The notes under the pieces were generated by a model, which worked only from the letters and a program-made list of their open reading frames with translations, did no database searches and had not been told where the DNA came from. DNA of 64,000 nt, from contig CAKRRK010000004.1 in the NCBI GenBank assembly GCA_934395135.1, positions 40,494 to 104,493 on the forward strand. Direction: 5' to 3'. How positions within the stretch are numbered: the stretch's first letter is position 1; each line of letters starts with the position of its first letter. A program made the position numbers and the translations under genes. The DNA is from an uncultured Eubacteriales bacterium. GTDB lineage: Bacteria > Bacillota > Clostridia > Oscillospirales > Butyricicoccaceae. Shown in pieces: positions 18,181 to 26,575 of this stretch.

Positions 18181-19214
18181 GACAGCACCTCCCCGGGGCG
18201 GGGGACCGTGGAAGCCGTCAGCGGCAGGGTAATGCGGACGTCTGTCCCCACGTCTTTGTGGCTGAAGATGTGCAGGCCGTATTCCGATCCGAACAACAGC
18301 TTGATGCGGCTGTTAACATTGCGCAGGGCAATGCTCTGCCGGGCGGCGGACGGCTGGCCCTGGCCGCCGCTGTGGATTTCAAAGGCGGTAAGAGAACGGT
18401 TGAGCTGCCGGATGAAATCGCCGTCCATCCCAACGCCGTCATCTGCAATGCTGATAATCAGCTTTGTCTGAGTCATTTCAAACGAGATGGTCACAATGCC
18501 GCCATGTTTTTTTGGCTCCAGTCCATGGCGGATGGCGTTTTCCACAATAGGCTGAAGCGTAAGCTTGGGAAGACGGCAGGCAAGGATCTGTTTCCGGTCC
18601 GTGTCGGTGTCGAAATGCACCTGAAACCGCAGTTTGTCCCCAAATCGGTAGTTTTGAATGGTAAAGTAATTTCGCACGTTGTCCAGTTCATCCTGCACGG
18701 AAAACGCATCGCCGTTTTCCGAAATGGTATACCGGAAAAAGGTCGCCAGCGCCTTTACGGTTTCTGCCAGACTGTCAAGCCCTGCGTAAAGGGCGTCGCT
18801 GCGGATGGCTTCCAGGGTGTTGTACAAAAAGTGGGGATTGATCTGGTTTTGCAGGGCGAGAAATTCTGCATGCTTGCTGAACGAAGCGACTTCCGCCCGC
18901 CGATCCAGAATGTCTTTGATTTCGTTTAAAAACATATAAGATTCTGCATAAATCAGGTCGCATTCCAACAGCGGTTCCAGATTCTTGGTATCGCAGAACA
19001 CAGTATAGGCTTCCTTGATGTTCCTTGCGGGGCGAAGAACCAAAAAATACATAAGAAGAGCGGAACAGACCGTTGTCACAAACAAGGCGAAAAACAGGAT
19101 TCGATGCGACAGTGCAGAAGCAGCGGCGGCGCCGAACAACGAGGCGGCCGCGGCACAAATGGCCGCCGCCGAATAAAAACAGGCGGTTCGCTGCCCAAGG
19201 GTGAAGTGTTTCAT
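18177..19214 (-). CDS. Sensor histidine kinase, YesM type, without extracytoplasmic domain
   Basis: About 345 residues. Two membrane helices (about 9-31 and 35-55) are separated by only a few residues, so the large external sensor of typical YesM kinases is missing. The His_kinase domain has the phospho-acceptor motif 'QNQINPHFLYNTLEAIRSD' (near 148) and the HATPase has 'LQPIVENAIRHGLEPK' and 'IADDGVGMDG'. Start taken at MKHFTLGQRT; an in-frame ATG 36 codons upstream would run into the yesN terminus. It should phosphorylate the adjacent YesN regulator. Its ATGA overlap with the dead ABC protein suggests that these two work together. Confidence 0.92.
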   Translation of the reverse strand: MKHFTLGQRTACFYSAAAICAAAASLFGAAAASALSHRILFFALFVTTVCSALLMYFLVLRPARNIKEAYTVFCDTKNLEPLLECDLIYAESYMFLNEIKDILDRRAEVASFSKHAEFLALQNQINPHFLYNTLEAIRSDALYAGLDSLAETVKALATFFRYTISENGDAFSVQDELDNVRNYFTIQNYRFGDKLRFQVHFDTDTDRKQILACRLPKLTLQPIVENAIRHGLEPKKHGGIVTISFEMTQTKLIISIADDGVGMDGDFIRQLNRSLTAFEIHSGGQGQPSAARQSIALRNVNSRIKLLFGSEYGLHIFSHKDVGTDVRITLPLTASTVPRPGEVLS

Positions 19215-19239
19215 AGGCCGTTTTCCTTTCTCCGCCGGG

Positions 19240-20841
19240 CTAAATGTGGTAAAGCTTCCGGTATTCTTTGGGCGACAAGCCGGTAAATTTTTTGAAAAGC
19301 TTGGAAAAATGTTTGGGATCATTATAACTGACTGCCAGCGCCACGTCCGGCAGCACCATATCCGTATGCTGCAGCAGGTTCTTGGCCTCTGTCATCCGCA
19401 CCTCCAGAAGATAATCCTTCAAATTGACGCCGGTTTCCTGCTTAAACAACTGGGATAAATAGTTGGGATTAAAGTTTAATGCTGTTCCCAAATCTTCCAG
19501 GGTAATGGGAGCGGCAAAATGTTTCTGGATATACTGCTTTACAATGCGGATGGGTCTGGAGTTTTCTGATTTTTTTTCCAGGCGCCACACGGCGATGCAG
19601 TCGGAAATGAGATCAAGCAGCAGCTGAAACACCTCATGAAAGCTGCGGTAGCGCAGGGAAACGGTCAAAAAGTCAATGGGCAGAACATGCTGGGTATTCA
19701 GAGAGAAGCTGTCCGCCGCGGCAAGAAACTGTTCGTACACCTGCAAACAGAACGCATAGGCCGCCTGCCCGGTATACGGCGTTCCGGAAAATGCGCGCCG
19801 ATAAGATTGCAGAATGTCCAGCACGCCGTCAGTATCCAGAATTTCCATTGCATGAAAGAAGGAAAACCGCACATTCTGCGGCATAGGTTCCGGCGTGGTG
19901 CGCTTTTGGGGAGAAATATCCCGATAATAACACAGTTGGGGGCGGTACCCGGTCAACTGCTCCAGGGCGGCGGCTGTGGCTTCCTCTATCTGCCGCGGCA
20001 CCGAGGAAAATTCCGCGGAAATGGAGCTGATGCCGATGGTGACCGCAATATCCGGGAAAATATCGTTTAGCATCAGGATGTTTTTGGCAATTTGACGGAG
20101 ATACAAGGAGATATCCGACAGAAGTTCCGGACTGCCGTTGAGCAGCAGATAGACTCCTTTTGGGTGGACCGCCGAAAGCAGCTCCTCCATCCGGCCGCCC
20201 AGGATTTGTTCCGCAATTTGCCGGCATTTTTGCAGCATCATCGTATGGGCGGCGTCCGTTATGTGATCTGGCGCCATAGCGGGCTTGATCAGCAGCGAAA
20301 GAAATCCTGTGGGAGACAGCCGCGTGCCGTACTGGGCGTTGAAAGCGGAACGGCTGGGCGCCGTGCCGCCCTCCAACAGCGCGGGAAGCGCCTGGCTTTT
20401 CAGCCGGAGCATGCTGGATTCCAGCTTTCGGTGCAGCCGGTCGATTTCCGCGCTCTGCTGCCGGGTGGCCGCAAAGCGGGAAGTGATTTTTTGGAGGACA
20501 TGGAGCAGCTCCTCTTTTTCAATGGGCTTGAGCAGATAATCCTCCACCCCAAATTTGATGGCATTGTGGGCATAATCAAATTGCTTGTAGCCGCTGATGA
20601 TGACAAAATGGATGTCCGGATACAGTTCCTTGGATTTGCGGATCAGTTCGATGCCGTCCAGTCCCGGCATGCTGATGTCAGTGATGACAATGTCCGGCTG
20701 CAGCTCCCGGATCAGCGCAAAAGCATCGGTACCGTCCTGGGCAGTGGCGGCAATCTCCAGCCCCAGGGCGCCCCAATCCACCAGTTTGATCAGCAGACGG
20801 CATATTTTAATTTCGTCGTCACAGATTAAAACCCGTTTCAT
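19240..20841 (-). CDS. Response regulator, YesN type (receiver + AraC-family HTH)
   Basis: 533 residues, as usual for YesN regulators. The receiver domain (1-125) has 'CDDE' at 8-11, the phosphoacceptor aspartate in 'DIVITDISMPGLDG' near 55 and the conserved lysine in 'DYLLKPI'. A long variable middle region follows. The C-terminal 100 residues form an AraC double helix-turn-helix: 'TLEDLGTALNFNPNYLSQLF' and 'PDVALAVSYNDPKHFSKLF'. AGGAGAGG precedes the ATG. It probably activates the divergent sugar-transport operon in response to the kinase. Confidence 0.94.
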   Translation of the reverse strand: MKRVLICDDEIKICRLLIKLVDWGALGLEIAATAQDGTDAFALIRELQPDIVITDISMPGLDGIELIRKSKELYPDIHFVIISGYKQFDYAHNAIKFGVEDYLLKPIEKEELLHVLQKITSRFAATRQQSAEIDRLHRKLESSMLRLKSQALPALLEGGTAPSRSAFNAQYGTRLSPTGFLSLLIKPAMAPDHITDAAHTMMLQKCRQIAEQILGGRMEELLSAVHPKGVYLLLNGSPELLSDISLYLRQIAKNILMLNDIFPDIAVTIGISSISAEFSSVPRQIEEATAAALEQLTGYRPQLCYYRDISPQKRTTPEPMPQNVRFSFFHAMEILDTDGVLDILQSYRRAFSGTPYTGQAAYAFCLQVYEQFLAAADSFSLNTQHVLPIDFLTVSLRYRSFHEVFQLLLDLISDCIAVWRLEKKSENSRPIRIVKQYIQKHFAAPITLEDLGTALNFNPNYLSQLFKQETGVNLKDYLLEVRMTEAKNLLQHTDMVLPDVALAVSYNDPKHFSKLFKKFTGLSPKEYRKLYHI

Positions 20842-20903
20842 ATTCCTCTCCTTTTGCCGCGCCGAATCGGCGTCGATACAGCGCGAACGATAAGACTGGT
20901 TTC

Positions 20904-20932
20904 ATTTTAGCACAAAAAACATGGGGAAACAA
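20904..20932 (-). promoter_or_regulatory. Promoter of the yesN-yesM-dead-ABC operon
   Basis: On the minus strand TTGTTT (-35), 17 bases, TAAAAT (-10). The -10 and start region TAAAATGAAACCA is identical to that of the divergent transporter promoter. Confidence 0.6.
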
Positions 20933-20962
20933 CAGAGAGGAAATGTACACCTTGCACAAATC

Positions 20963-20975
20963 GGGGGGGGGGGGG
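20963..20975. repeat. Homopolymer of 13 G in the divergent regulatory region
   Basis: Thirteen consecutive G (plus strand) lie between the yesN and sugar-binding-protein promoters, about 70 bases before the -35 of the latter and outside any coding sequence. Such tracts change length by slippage. The remaining 335-bp intergenic space carries the two promoters and no gene. Confidence 0.9.
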
Positions 20976-21046
20976 TAATTTGGCATATTGCTAAAAGGAA
21001 GAAAAAAAGACCTAAATGTTACCTACTTTTCTCTGAAGGGTGTCGG

Positions 21047-21075
21047 TTGAGATTGGGATGGGATTTTCGTAAAAT
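21047..21075 (+). promoter_or_regulatory. Promoter of the sugar ABC transporter operon
   Basis: TTGAGA, 17 bases, TAAAAT, placing the start near 21082 and leaving a leader of about 95 bases before the binding-protein ATG. Confidence 0.65.
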
Positions 21076-21176
21076 GAAACCATAGCAGATGGATTTTAAG
21101 TTCGCGGGAGAGGAGTTAAAAACCATAACTGCAATAAAAAATAGGACTTGTTCCGAGATGTTTAGGAGGAGAAGAC

Positions 21177-22283
21177 ATGAGAAAATTCTTAGCAGTATTG
21201 CTGGCCCTTGCAATGGCCGTGTGTATGTTTGCTGGCTGTTCCAGCGACACAACCCCACCGGCAGACGATGGAACCACACCGGCAGATACTACCGGGAAAA
21301 CGTTTAAAGTGGCATATTCCTGCGGCCAGGAACTGGAAGAACGGTGGCAGAGTGAAATTGCCATGTTCCAGGAATTCTTTGAAGCAGAAGGCGTTGAATT
21401 CCAGTATCAGATGGCAAGTTATGACAACAACAAGCAGGTTTCCCAGTGCGAGACTTTCCTCAGCCAGGGCGTAGACCTTATTATTATCACGCCGGCGGAT
21501 GCGGACGCTGCGGCGGTTATCGCGGATGCCTGCAAGGAAGAGGGAGTGCCCCTCATCGTATACGACCAGCCACTGAACAGTCCCAATGTGGATTATCTTG
21601 TTACCTTTGACGCAGTGGAAACCGGTTCGATGATCACTGCTTCTGTCTTTGAAAAGGCGCCGAAGGGAAATTATGTGGTACTGTACGGCGACCCGGCGAA
21701 CGTGAATGCGCAGAACATTAACAAGGGCGTATGGTCTGTGATCGGCGACGCGGTAGAAGCAGGCGACATTAACATCGTACTGGAGCAGTGGGTGGACAGC
21801 TGGGATCCCACCAAGGCGCTGGAATACACAGAAAACGCTTTGACGACAACCGGCAATGACATCCAGGCGGTTATCACTCCGAACGACGGCACTGCGGGCG
21901 GCGCCATCGAAGCGCTGGCAGCCCAGGGACTTGCCGGGCAGGTTCCGGTAAGCGGACAGGACGCGGACGTTGCCGCCTGCCAGAGAGTGGTAGAAGGCAA
22001 GCAGACCGGCACAGTTTACAAAAACCTGTTAAAGCTCAACAAGGCGACATGCCAGTTGGTAATGGCAGTATTAAACGGTGAATCCGACCCGATGTCCAAG
22101 GTGGACAGTGACCTTGGCACTCCCATTGAGTTTGAAATTTCCAGCGGAGAAAAAATTCCTATGCTGAAGATTGCGCAGGTTTTCGTAACAAAAGACAATA
22201 TGAAGCAGGAAATCGTTGACACAGGCTTCCACACCATGGAAGAAGTGTATGCAAACATTCCGCAGGATCAGTGGCCTCAGTAA
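21177..22283 (+). CDS. Sugar ABC transporter substrate-binding lipoprotein (XylF type)
   Basis: 368 residues. A lipoprotein signal peptide with lipobox 'MFAGC' (Cys20) and a Thr/Pro/Asp-rich linker to residue 40 are followed by a periplasmic-binding type I domain. 'YDNNKQVSQCETFLSQGVD' and 'TPNDGTAGGAIEALAAQGL' followed by 'VSGQDADVAACQRVV' resemble the D-xylose-binding XylF branch. It captures a pentose or related sugar outside the cell for the ATPase and permease encoded next. GGAGGAG precedes the ATG. The exact sugar is unknown. Confidence 0.92.
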   Translation: MRKFLAVLLALAMAVCMFAGCSSDTTPPADDGTTPADTTGKTFKVAYSCGQELEERWQSEIAMFQEFFEAEGVEFQYQMASYDNNKQVSQCETFLSQGVDLIIITPADADAAAVIADACKEEGVPLIVYDQPLNSPNVDYLVTFDAVETGSMITASVFEKAPKGNYVVLYGDPANVNAQNINKGVWSVIGDAVEAGDINIVLEQWVDSWDPTKALEYTENALTTTGNDIQAVITPNDGTAGGAIEALAAQGLAGQVPVSGQDADVAACQRVVEGKQTGTVYKNLLKLNKATCQLVMAVLNGESDPMSKVDSDLGTPIEFEISSGEKIPMLKIAQVFVTKDNMKQEIVDTGFHTMEEVYANIPQDQWPQ

Positions 22284-22394
22284 TTCGGCCGTCAGCCAGA
22301 TAAAACAATTCAGCAATGTAAATAGGAAGCCGGCTGGTATCCGGGGAACATGGCCCGTGTGCCAGCCGGCGGCTTAATGAAAGAGGTGCGGCGG

Positions 22395-23936
22395 ATGGAA
22401 AACAAAGTATTGTTGGAAGTAAAGAATTTAACCAAGGAATTTCCCGGCGTGAAAGCGTTGGACAACGTAAATTTTACCCTGCATGAGGGGGAAGTGCATG
22501 CGTTGTGCGGAGAGAACGGCGCGGGAAAATCCACGTTGATTAAAGTGCTGTGCGGCGTTCATCTGGAATATCAGGGCGATATCCTGCTCCACGGCAAGAA
22601 ACTGCAGTTTAAATCTCTGCGGGACGCGGAGGATGTGGGCATAGTATGCATTCAGCAGGAGTTGGCGCTGGTGCCGGAAATGAATGTGGGAGAGAATATT
22701 TTTCTGTCCAACAAGCCGGCAAAACTGGGGGTTATCAACTGGGATAAGGTGTATGCGGACGCAGCAAAGGTGATCCAGTCTATGGGCATCAGCACAGACC
22801 CTGCAACCGGTATTCATCCCAAAGTCCAGGTAAAGTCCCTGAGTGTGCAGAAGCAGCAGATTGTGGAAATTTTAAAGGCCATTGCAAAACATGCGCAGAT
22901 TTTGATTTTGGACGAACCGACGGCGTCCCTGACGGAAGAGGAAGTGGACTCTCTGCTGGAAATGGTGGATAAGCTGCGCAAAGACGGCATTACCTGCATC
23001 TATATTTCCCATAAGCTGGATGAGGTAATGCGGATCGCAGACCGGGTAACCATTCTCCGGGACGGCCAGAGCATTGAAACGAGAAAAATCGGCGATTTTC
23101 CGAAACAGGAAATTATCAACGCCATGGTAGGGCGGGAACTGAACCAGTTATTTCCGAGAGAAGAGCATACCAGAGGCAAGGTACGGCTTGAAATAAAAAA
23201 TTATTCCGTGGAAAACCCCCATGTACCCGGCAAGAAACTGCTGGATAACATTAACCTGAAGGCATATCAGGGCGAAATCCTGGGCGTCAGCGGATTGATG
23301 GGATCCGGGCGGACGGAACTGTTTTCCAGCATTTACGGCGCGCTGGAGGCCAAGGCGGAAGGCGAGGTTTATATCGATGGGCAGCAGGTGCACATGAAAA
23401 GCCCGCGGGAAGCGCTGGACCACGGTCTTACCATTGTGACGGAGGACCGGAAAAAGCTGGGGCTTGTGCTGGGAATGAGCGTTTTGGAAAATACCACAAT
23501 GCCCAGCTTAAAAAAGGTTTCCCGGCTTGGCATTCTCAATGCCAATGAGGAAATTGTGGCGGCGAACAAGGCGGTGGAATATTTTAAGATCAAAACGCCC
23601 AGCGTCAACACCCACGCCGGCAATCTGAGCGGCGGAAATCAGCAGAAGGTCGTACTGGGCAAAGCGATGATGACGGAACCGAAAATACTGATTCTGGATG
23701 AACCCACCCGCGGCATCGACGTGGGGGCGAAATACGAGATTTACAAGATTATGAACCAGCTTCTGGCGGAAGGCGTGGCGGTAATTATGATATCCTCCGA
23801 TATGGAGGAAATTCTGGGGATGAGCGACCGGATCGTTGTATTCAACGAAGGAAAAGTCATGGGTGAAATTGACTACAAGGAAGCAACCCAGAGCAAGATT
23901 ATGACAATATCAGCGGGAGGTACGATCCATGAATAA
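22395..23936 (+). CDS. Sugar ABC transporter ATP-binding protein (XylG/RbsA type)
   Basis: 513 residues with two tandem ATPase domains. Domain 1 is intact: Walker A 'GENGAGKST' at 39-47, 'LSVQKQQIVEILKAI' and Walker B 'ILILDEPTASLT'. Domain 2 has the usual RbsA-type variant 'GLMGSGRTEL' with 'LSGGNQQKVVLGKAMM' and 'ILILDEPTRGIDV'. It powers import through the following permease. Start set at MENKVLLEVKNL after AGAGGTG; the upstream ATG at 22350 lacks a ribosome site. It is the catalytically live relative of the dead twin-ABC protein at 16732-18180. Confidence 0.95.
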   Translation: MENKVLLEVKNLTKEFPGVKALDNVNFTLHEGEVHALCGENGAGKSTLIKVLCGVHLEYQGDILLHGKKLQFKSLRDAEDVGIVCIQQELALVPEMNVGENIFLSNKPAKLGVINWDKVYADAAKVIQSMGISTDPATGIHPKVQVKSLSVQKQQIVEILKAIAKHAQILILDEPTASLTEEEVDSLLEMVDKLRKDGITCIYISHKLDEVMRIADRVTILRDGQSIETRKIGDFPKQEIINAMVGRELNQLFPREEHTRGKVRLEIKNYSVENPHVPGKKLLDNINLKAYQGEILGVSGLMGSGRTELFSSIYGALEAKAEGEVYIDGQQVHMKSPREALDHGLTIVTEDRKKLGLVLGMSVLENTTMPSLKKVSRLGILNANEEIVAANKAVEYFKIKTPSVNTHAGNLSGGNQQKVVLGKAMMTEPKILILDEPTRGIDVGAKYEIYKIMNQLLAEGVAVIMISSDMEEILGMSDRIVVFNEGKVMGEIDYKEATQSKIMTISAGGTIHE

Positions 23937-25071
23937 GGAGAAAAAGAAGGGGCTTAAAATTGACTGGCGAACCTATGCGATTATCGGCGCGCTGGTAATT
24001 CTCTGGATTTTGTTTGCGGCGCTGACCGACGGCACGTTTTTGACGCCGCGGAACCTGTCCAACCTGTTCCGGCAGATGTCCATTGTGGGCATTTTGGGCG
24101 TTGGCGCGCTGCTTATTATTGTTGCGGGGCACATTGACCTGTCCGTAGGGTATCTGGCGGGATTTACCGGCTGTATCAGCGCGGTAATGATGTGCTACCA
24201 CGGCGTAAGCACACCGGCTGCCATACTGGTGGCCTGTCTGGTCGGCGTTGGCTTTGGATTGGCACAGGGCGCGATTACCGCGTTTTTCAGCGTGCCGTCC
24301 TTTATTACCACTTTGGGCGGTCAGATGATTTTGCAGGGCGCCGTGCTGGCGCTGACCAAAGGCGTGACCATCACGCCGCTGAACAATGATTACCTGACCT
24401 TTGGACAGGCGTACATTCCGCCGGCGGTTAGCTGGATTTTATGCGTAATCGCCATTGTGGCGTTTGTAATCTCCGGGATCAAGACTCGTGTGACGCAGAA
24501 AAAATACAGTTTTGAAACCACTTCTCTCGGTGCAGCCATTGCCAAATGGGTTGTGGCGGCAGTGATTCTGGGACTGTTCTGCTGGGTAATGGCCAGCTAC
24601 AAAGGCATTCCGGTGCCGGTGCTGATCCTGCTGATTGTTGTGCTTGTATTTACCTTTGTGGCGGAAAAAACCACATTTGGCCGTAAGATTTACGCCATTG
24701 GCGGCAATATGGAGGCAGTAAAATATTCCGGTATCAACATCAAAAAGAATTTGGTGGCAATTTTTATGGTGAACGGCTTTATCGCGGCCGTTGCTGGTCT
24801 GGTGCTTACTTCCAGGCAGGGAGCCGGCATTGCCTCTAACGGTGTTGGTATGGAACTGGACGCCATTGCGGCAGCGGTCATCGGCGGCGCCAGCATGTCC
24901 GGCGGCATCGGCAAGGTATACGGCGCTATCATCGGCGCACTGCTGATGTCCACCATTGACAATGGTATGACGATGCTGAATATGGATACCTATTGGCAGT
25001 ATATGGTGAAGGGCGCGATTCTTATTTTTGCCGTAGCGTTTGACGTGCTGACCAAAAAGGTGAAAAAGTAA
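23929..25071 (+). CDS. Sugar ABC transporter permease (XylH type)
   Basis: 380 residues, about ten hydrophobic helices; BPD_transp_2 family. The length and the long insert around residues 150-240 match XylH rather than the shorter RbsC. Conserved blocks include 'NLFRQMSIVGILGVGALLII' near 45, 'AIGGNMEAVKYSGI' near 260 and 'AAVIGGASMSGGIGKVYGA' near 315. It overlaps the ATPase gene by 8 bases, with GGAGGTACG before the ATG. Confidence 0.94.
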   Translation: MNKEKKKGLKIDWRTYAIIGALVILWILFAALTDGTFLTPRNLSNLFRQMSIVGILGVGALLIIVAGHIDLSVGYLAGFTGCISAVMMCYHGVSTPAAILVACLVGVGFGLAQGAITAFFSVPSFITTLGGQMILQGAVLALTKGVTITPLNNDYLTFGQAYIPPAVSWILCVIAIVAFVISGIKTRVTQKKYSFETTSLGAAIAKWVVAAVILGLFCWVMASYKGIPVPVLILLIVVLVFTFVAEKTTFGRKIYAIGGNMEAVKYSGINIKKNLVAIFMVNGFIAAVAGLVLTSRQGAGIASNGVGMELDAIAAAVIGGASMSGGIGKVYGAIIGALLMSTIDNGMTMLNMDTYWQYMVKGAILIFAVAFDVLTKKVKK

Positions 25072-25116
25072 CCGGATAACCGGTTGCATGAGATTGGATG
25101 AAAAGGTGACAGATAC

Positions 25117-26307
25117 ATGAAAATAAAAGGATTACAGTTTCAGGCGGAGTTTCAGCCGAAAAAGGATTATACGCCCACGCAGAGAGAGATTGCGCTGCAG
25201 ATGGCGCTGTGCGGGAATAAAATCTGGCACAATCCCAGCCTGCAGCTGGTGGAAAAGGACGTTCGGGAACTGACGGAAAAAGAAGTGCTCATTAAAATCG
25301 GCGCCTGCGGCGTATGCGGTTCTGACGTGCATTTTCTCGGGGCGGACGCGGACAACTATGTTCCATACACCGGGCACTGCGCCGCGGGTACCATCATTGG
25401 CCATGAGTACAGCGGAGAAGTGGTGGCTGTGGGCAAGAAAGTAACGGGCGTTTCCGTGGGCGATCTTGTGGTGGCAGAAACTATGAACTGGTGCGGCGAA
25501 TGCGATCCCTGCCGTATGGGAATGGTGAACCAGTGCCAGAATTTGGAGGAACTTGGCTTCACAAGAGACGGCGGCTTTGCGGATTATATGATAGCGGAAG
25601 AAAAGTTCTGCTATCAAGTGAACGATTTTGTGGACATTTACGGCAGCAAGGAGGAAGCGCTGGAGGTAGCGGCGCTGATTGAGCCGACCTCTGTAGCCTA
25701 CAATGGCATGATAGCGACTGCAGGCGGATTCCGTCCCGGGGCGTATGTGGCGGTGACCGGCGCGGGACCGGTAGGACTTGCGGCAGTCGCCATTGCAAAG
25801 ACCGCCGGCGCGGCCAAAGTATTTGCCATTGACTTGTTCGACGACCGGCTGGAGATGGCAAAACAGATGGGTGCGGATATGGTGCTCAATCCCAAAAGGC
25901 TGGCGGAAACAGGGCAGACCGCATCCGAAGTGCTGTTGGGCGCGACCGGCGGTGTGGGCATTATGATGCATGTAGAAGCCACCGGCGCATTTCGGTTTAC
26001 CATTCCGGAAATCCAGAAATCTTTGGCGGTCGGCGCTAAGGTATGCCAGATTGGACTTGGCAGCACAGAGGCTCCCATTTTCCCGCAATATTTCCAGACC
26101 AACTCCGCAGTGTACAGCGGCTCTATGGGCGGCTCGGGGCATGGCGTATGGCCGGATATCATTCGTCTGATTTCCGGCGGACGGCTGGATCTCAGTCCCA
26201 TGATTGGCGGCAGATACCGGTTGGATGATGTGCTGGAGGCGCTGGAAGTTTCCCGTAAGGGCGCGCCGGGCAAAATTATCGTAACCCCGCACTGGCTTAG
26301 AAAATAG
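25117..26307 (+). CDS. Zinc-dependent polyol/alcohol dehydrogenase (MDR family, sorbitol dehydrogenase-like)
   Basis: 396 residues. The catalytic zinc site is suggested by 'GACGVCGSDVH' and 'GHEYSGEVVAVG'; the structural zinc has four cysteines in 'WCGECDPCRMGMVNQC'. The Rossmann motif 'GAGPVGLAAVAIAKTAGA' is followed by an aspartate in 'FAIDLFDDR', which favours NAD over NADP. It is the last gene of the transporter operon, so it probably oxidises the imported polyol or sugar, or interconverts a related polyol. AAGGTG precedes the ATG at wide spacing. Confidence 0.9.
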   Translation: MKIKGLQFQAEFQPKKDYTPTQREIALQMALCGNKIWHNPSLQLVEKDVRELTEKEVLIKIGACGVCGSDVHFLGADADNYVPYTGHCAAGTIIGHEYSGEVVAVGKKVTGVSVGDLVVAETMNWCGECDPCRMGMVNQCQNLEELGFTRDGGFADYMIAEEKFCYQVNDFVDIYGSKEEALEVAALIEPTSVAYNGMIATAGGFRPGAYVAVTGAGPVGLAAVAIAKTAGAAKVFAIDLFDDRLEMAKQMGADMVLNPKRLAETGQTASEVLLGATGGVGIMMHVEATGAFRFTIPEIQKSLAVGAKVCQIGLGSTEAPIFPQYFQTNSAVYSGSMGGSGHGVWPDIIRLISGGRLDLSPMIGGRYRLDDVLEALEVSRKGAPGKIIVTPHWLRK

Positions 26308-26400
26308 CGGCGGCCGGATGCGCGGACAGACCATCCGCCATTCTGCTGGAAACAAATTTTTTTGGTTTTTAAGAAAAACTTTTGCATATTTCTCTCCAAA

Positions 26401-26439
26401 CTCCCATATGGGTTCTGTTATACTGAACCTGTATGGGAG
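26401..26439. repeat. Inverted repeat upstream of the fatty-acid operon
   Basis: CTCCCATA pairs with TATGGGAG, with an inner GGTTC/GAACC pair, giving a long interrupted hairpin. It follows the dehydrogenase gene by about 95 bases. No T-run follows, so it is a poor intrinsic terminator. Confidence 0.6.
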
Positions 26440-26474
26440 CTCCTGTTTCTTTGCAGGAATATCAAAATAAAGAC

Positions 26475-26503
26475 TTGACAATTATTTCCGCAGAGTTTAT
26501 GAT
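26475..26503 (+). promoter_or_regulatory. Promoter of the fab/acc operon
   Basis: TTGACA, 17 bases, TATGAT: near-consensus sigma-A promoter 75 bases before fabH; expected start near 26510. Confidence 0.8.
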
Positions 26504-26515
26504 AATTTCGATAAC

Positions 26516-26532
26516 TTAGATAGTCAAACTAA
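26516..26532 (+). promoter_or_regulatory. Candidate FabT- or FapR-like operator
   Basis: TTAGATAGTCAAACTAA lies just downstream of the predicted start. Its reverse strand contains TTTGACTATC, close to the FabT box core; its TTAG...CTAA ends at 17-bp spacing also resemble FapR boxes. No fabT or fapR gene is in the window, so the regulator is unknown. Confidence 0.45.
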
Positions 26533-26575
26533 TTTTTTTAATCCTCTGAATTTTTGCGAAACTGGAGAAACAACC

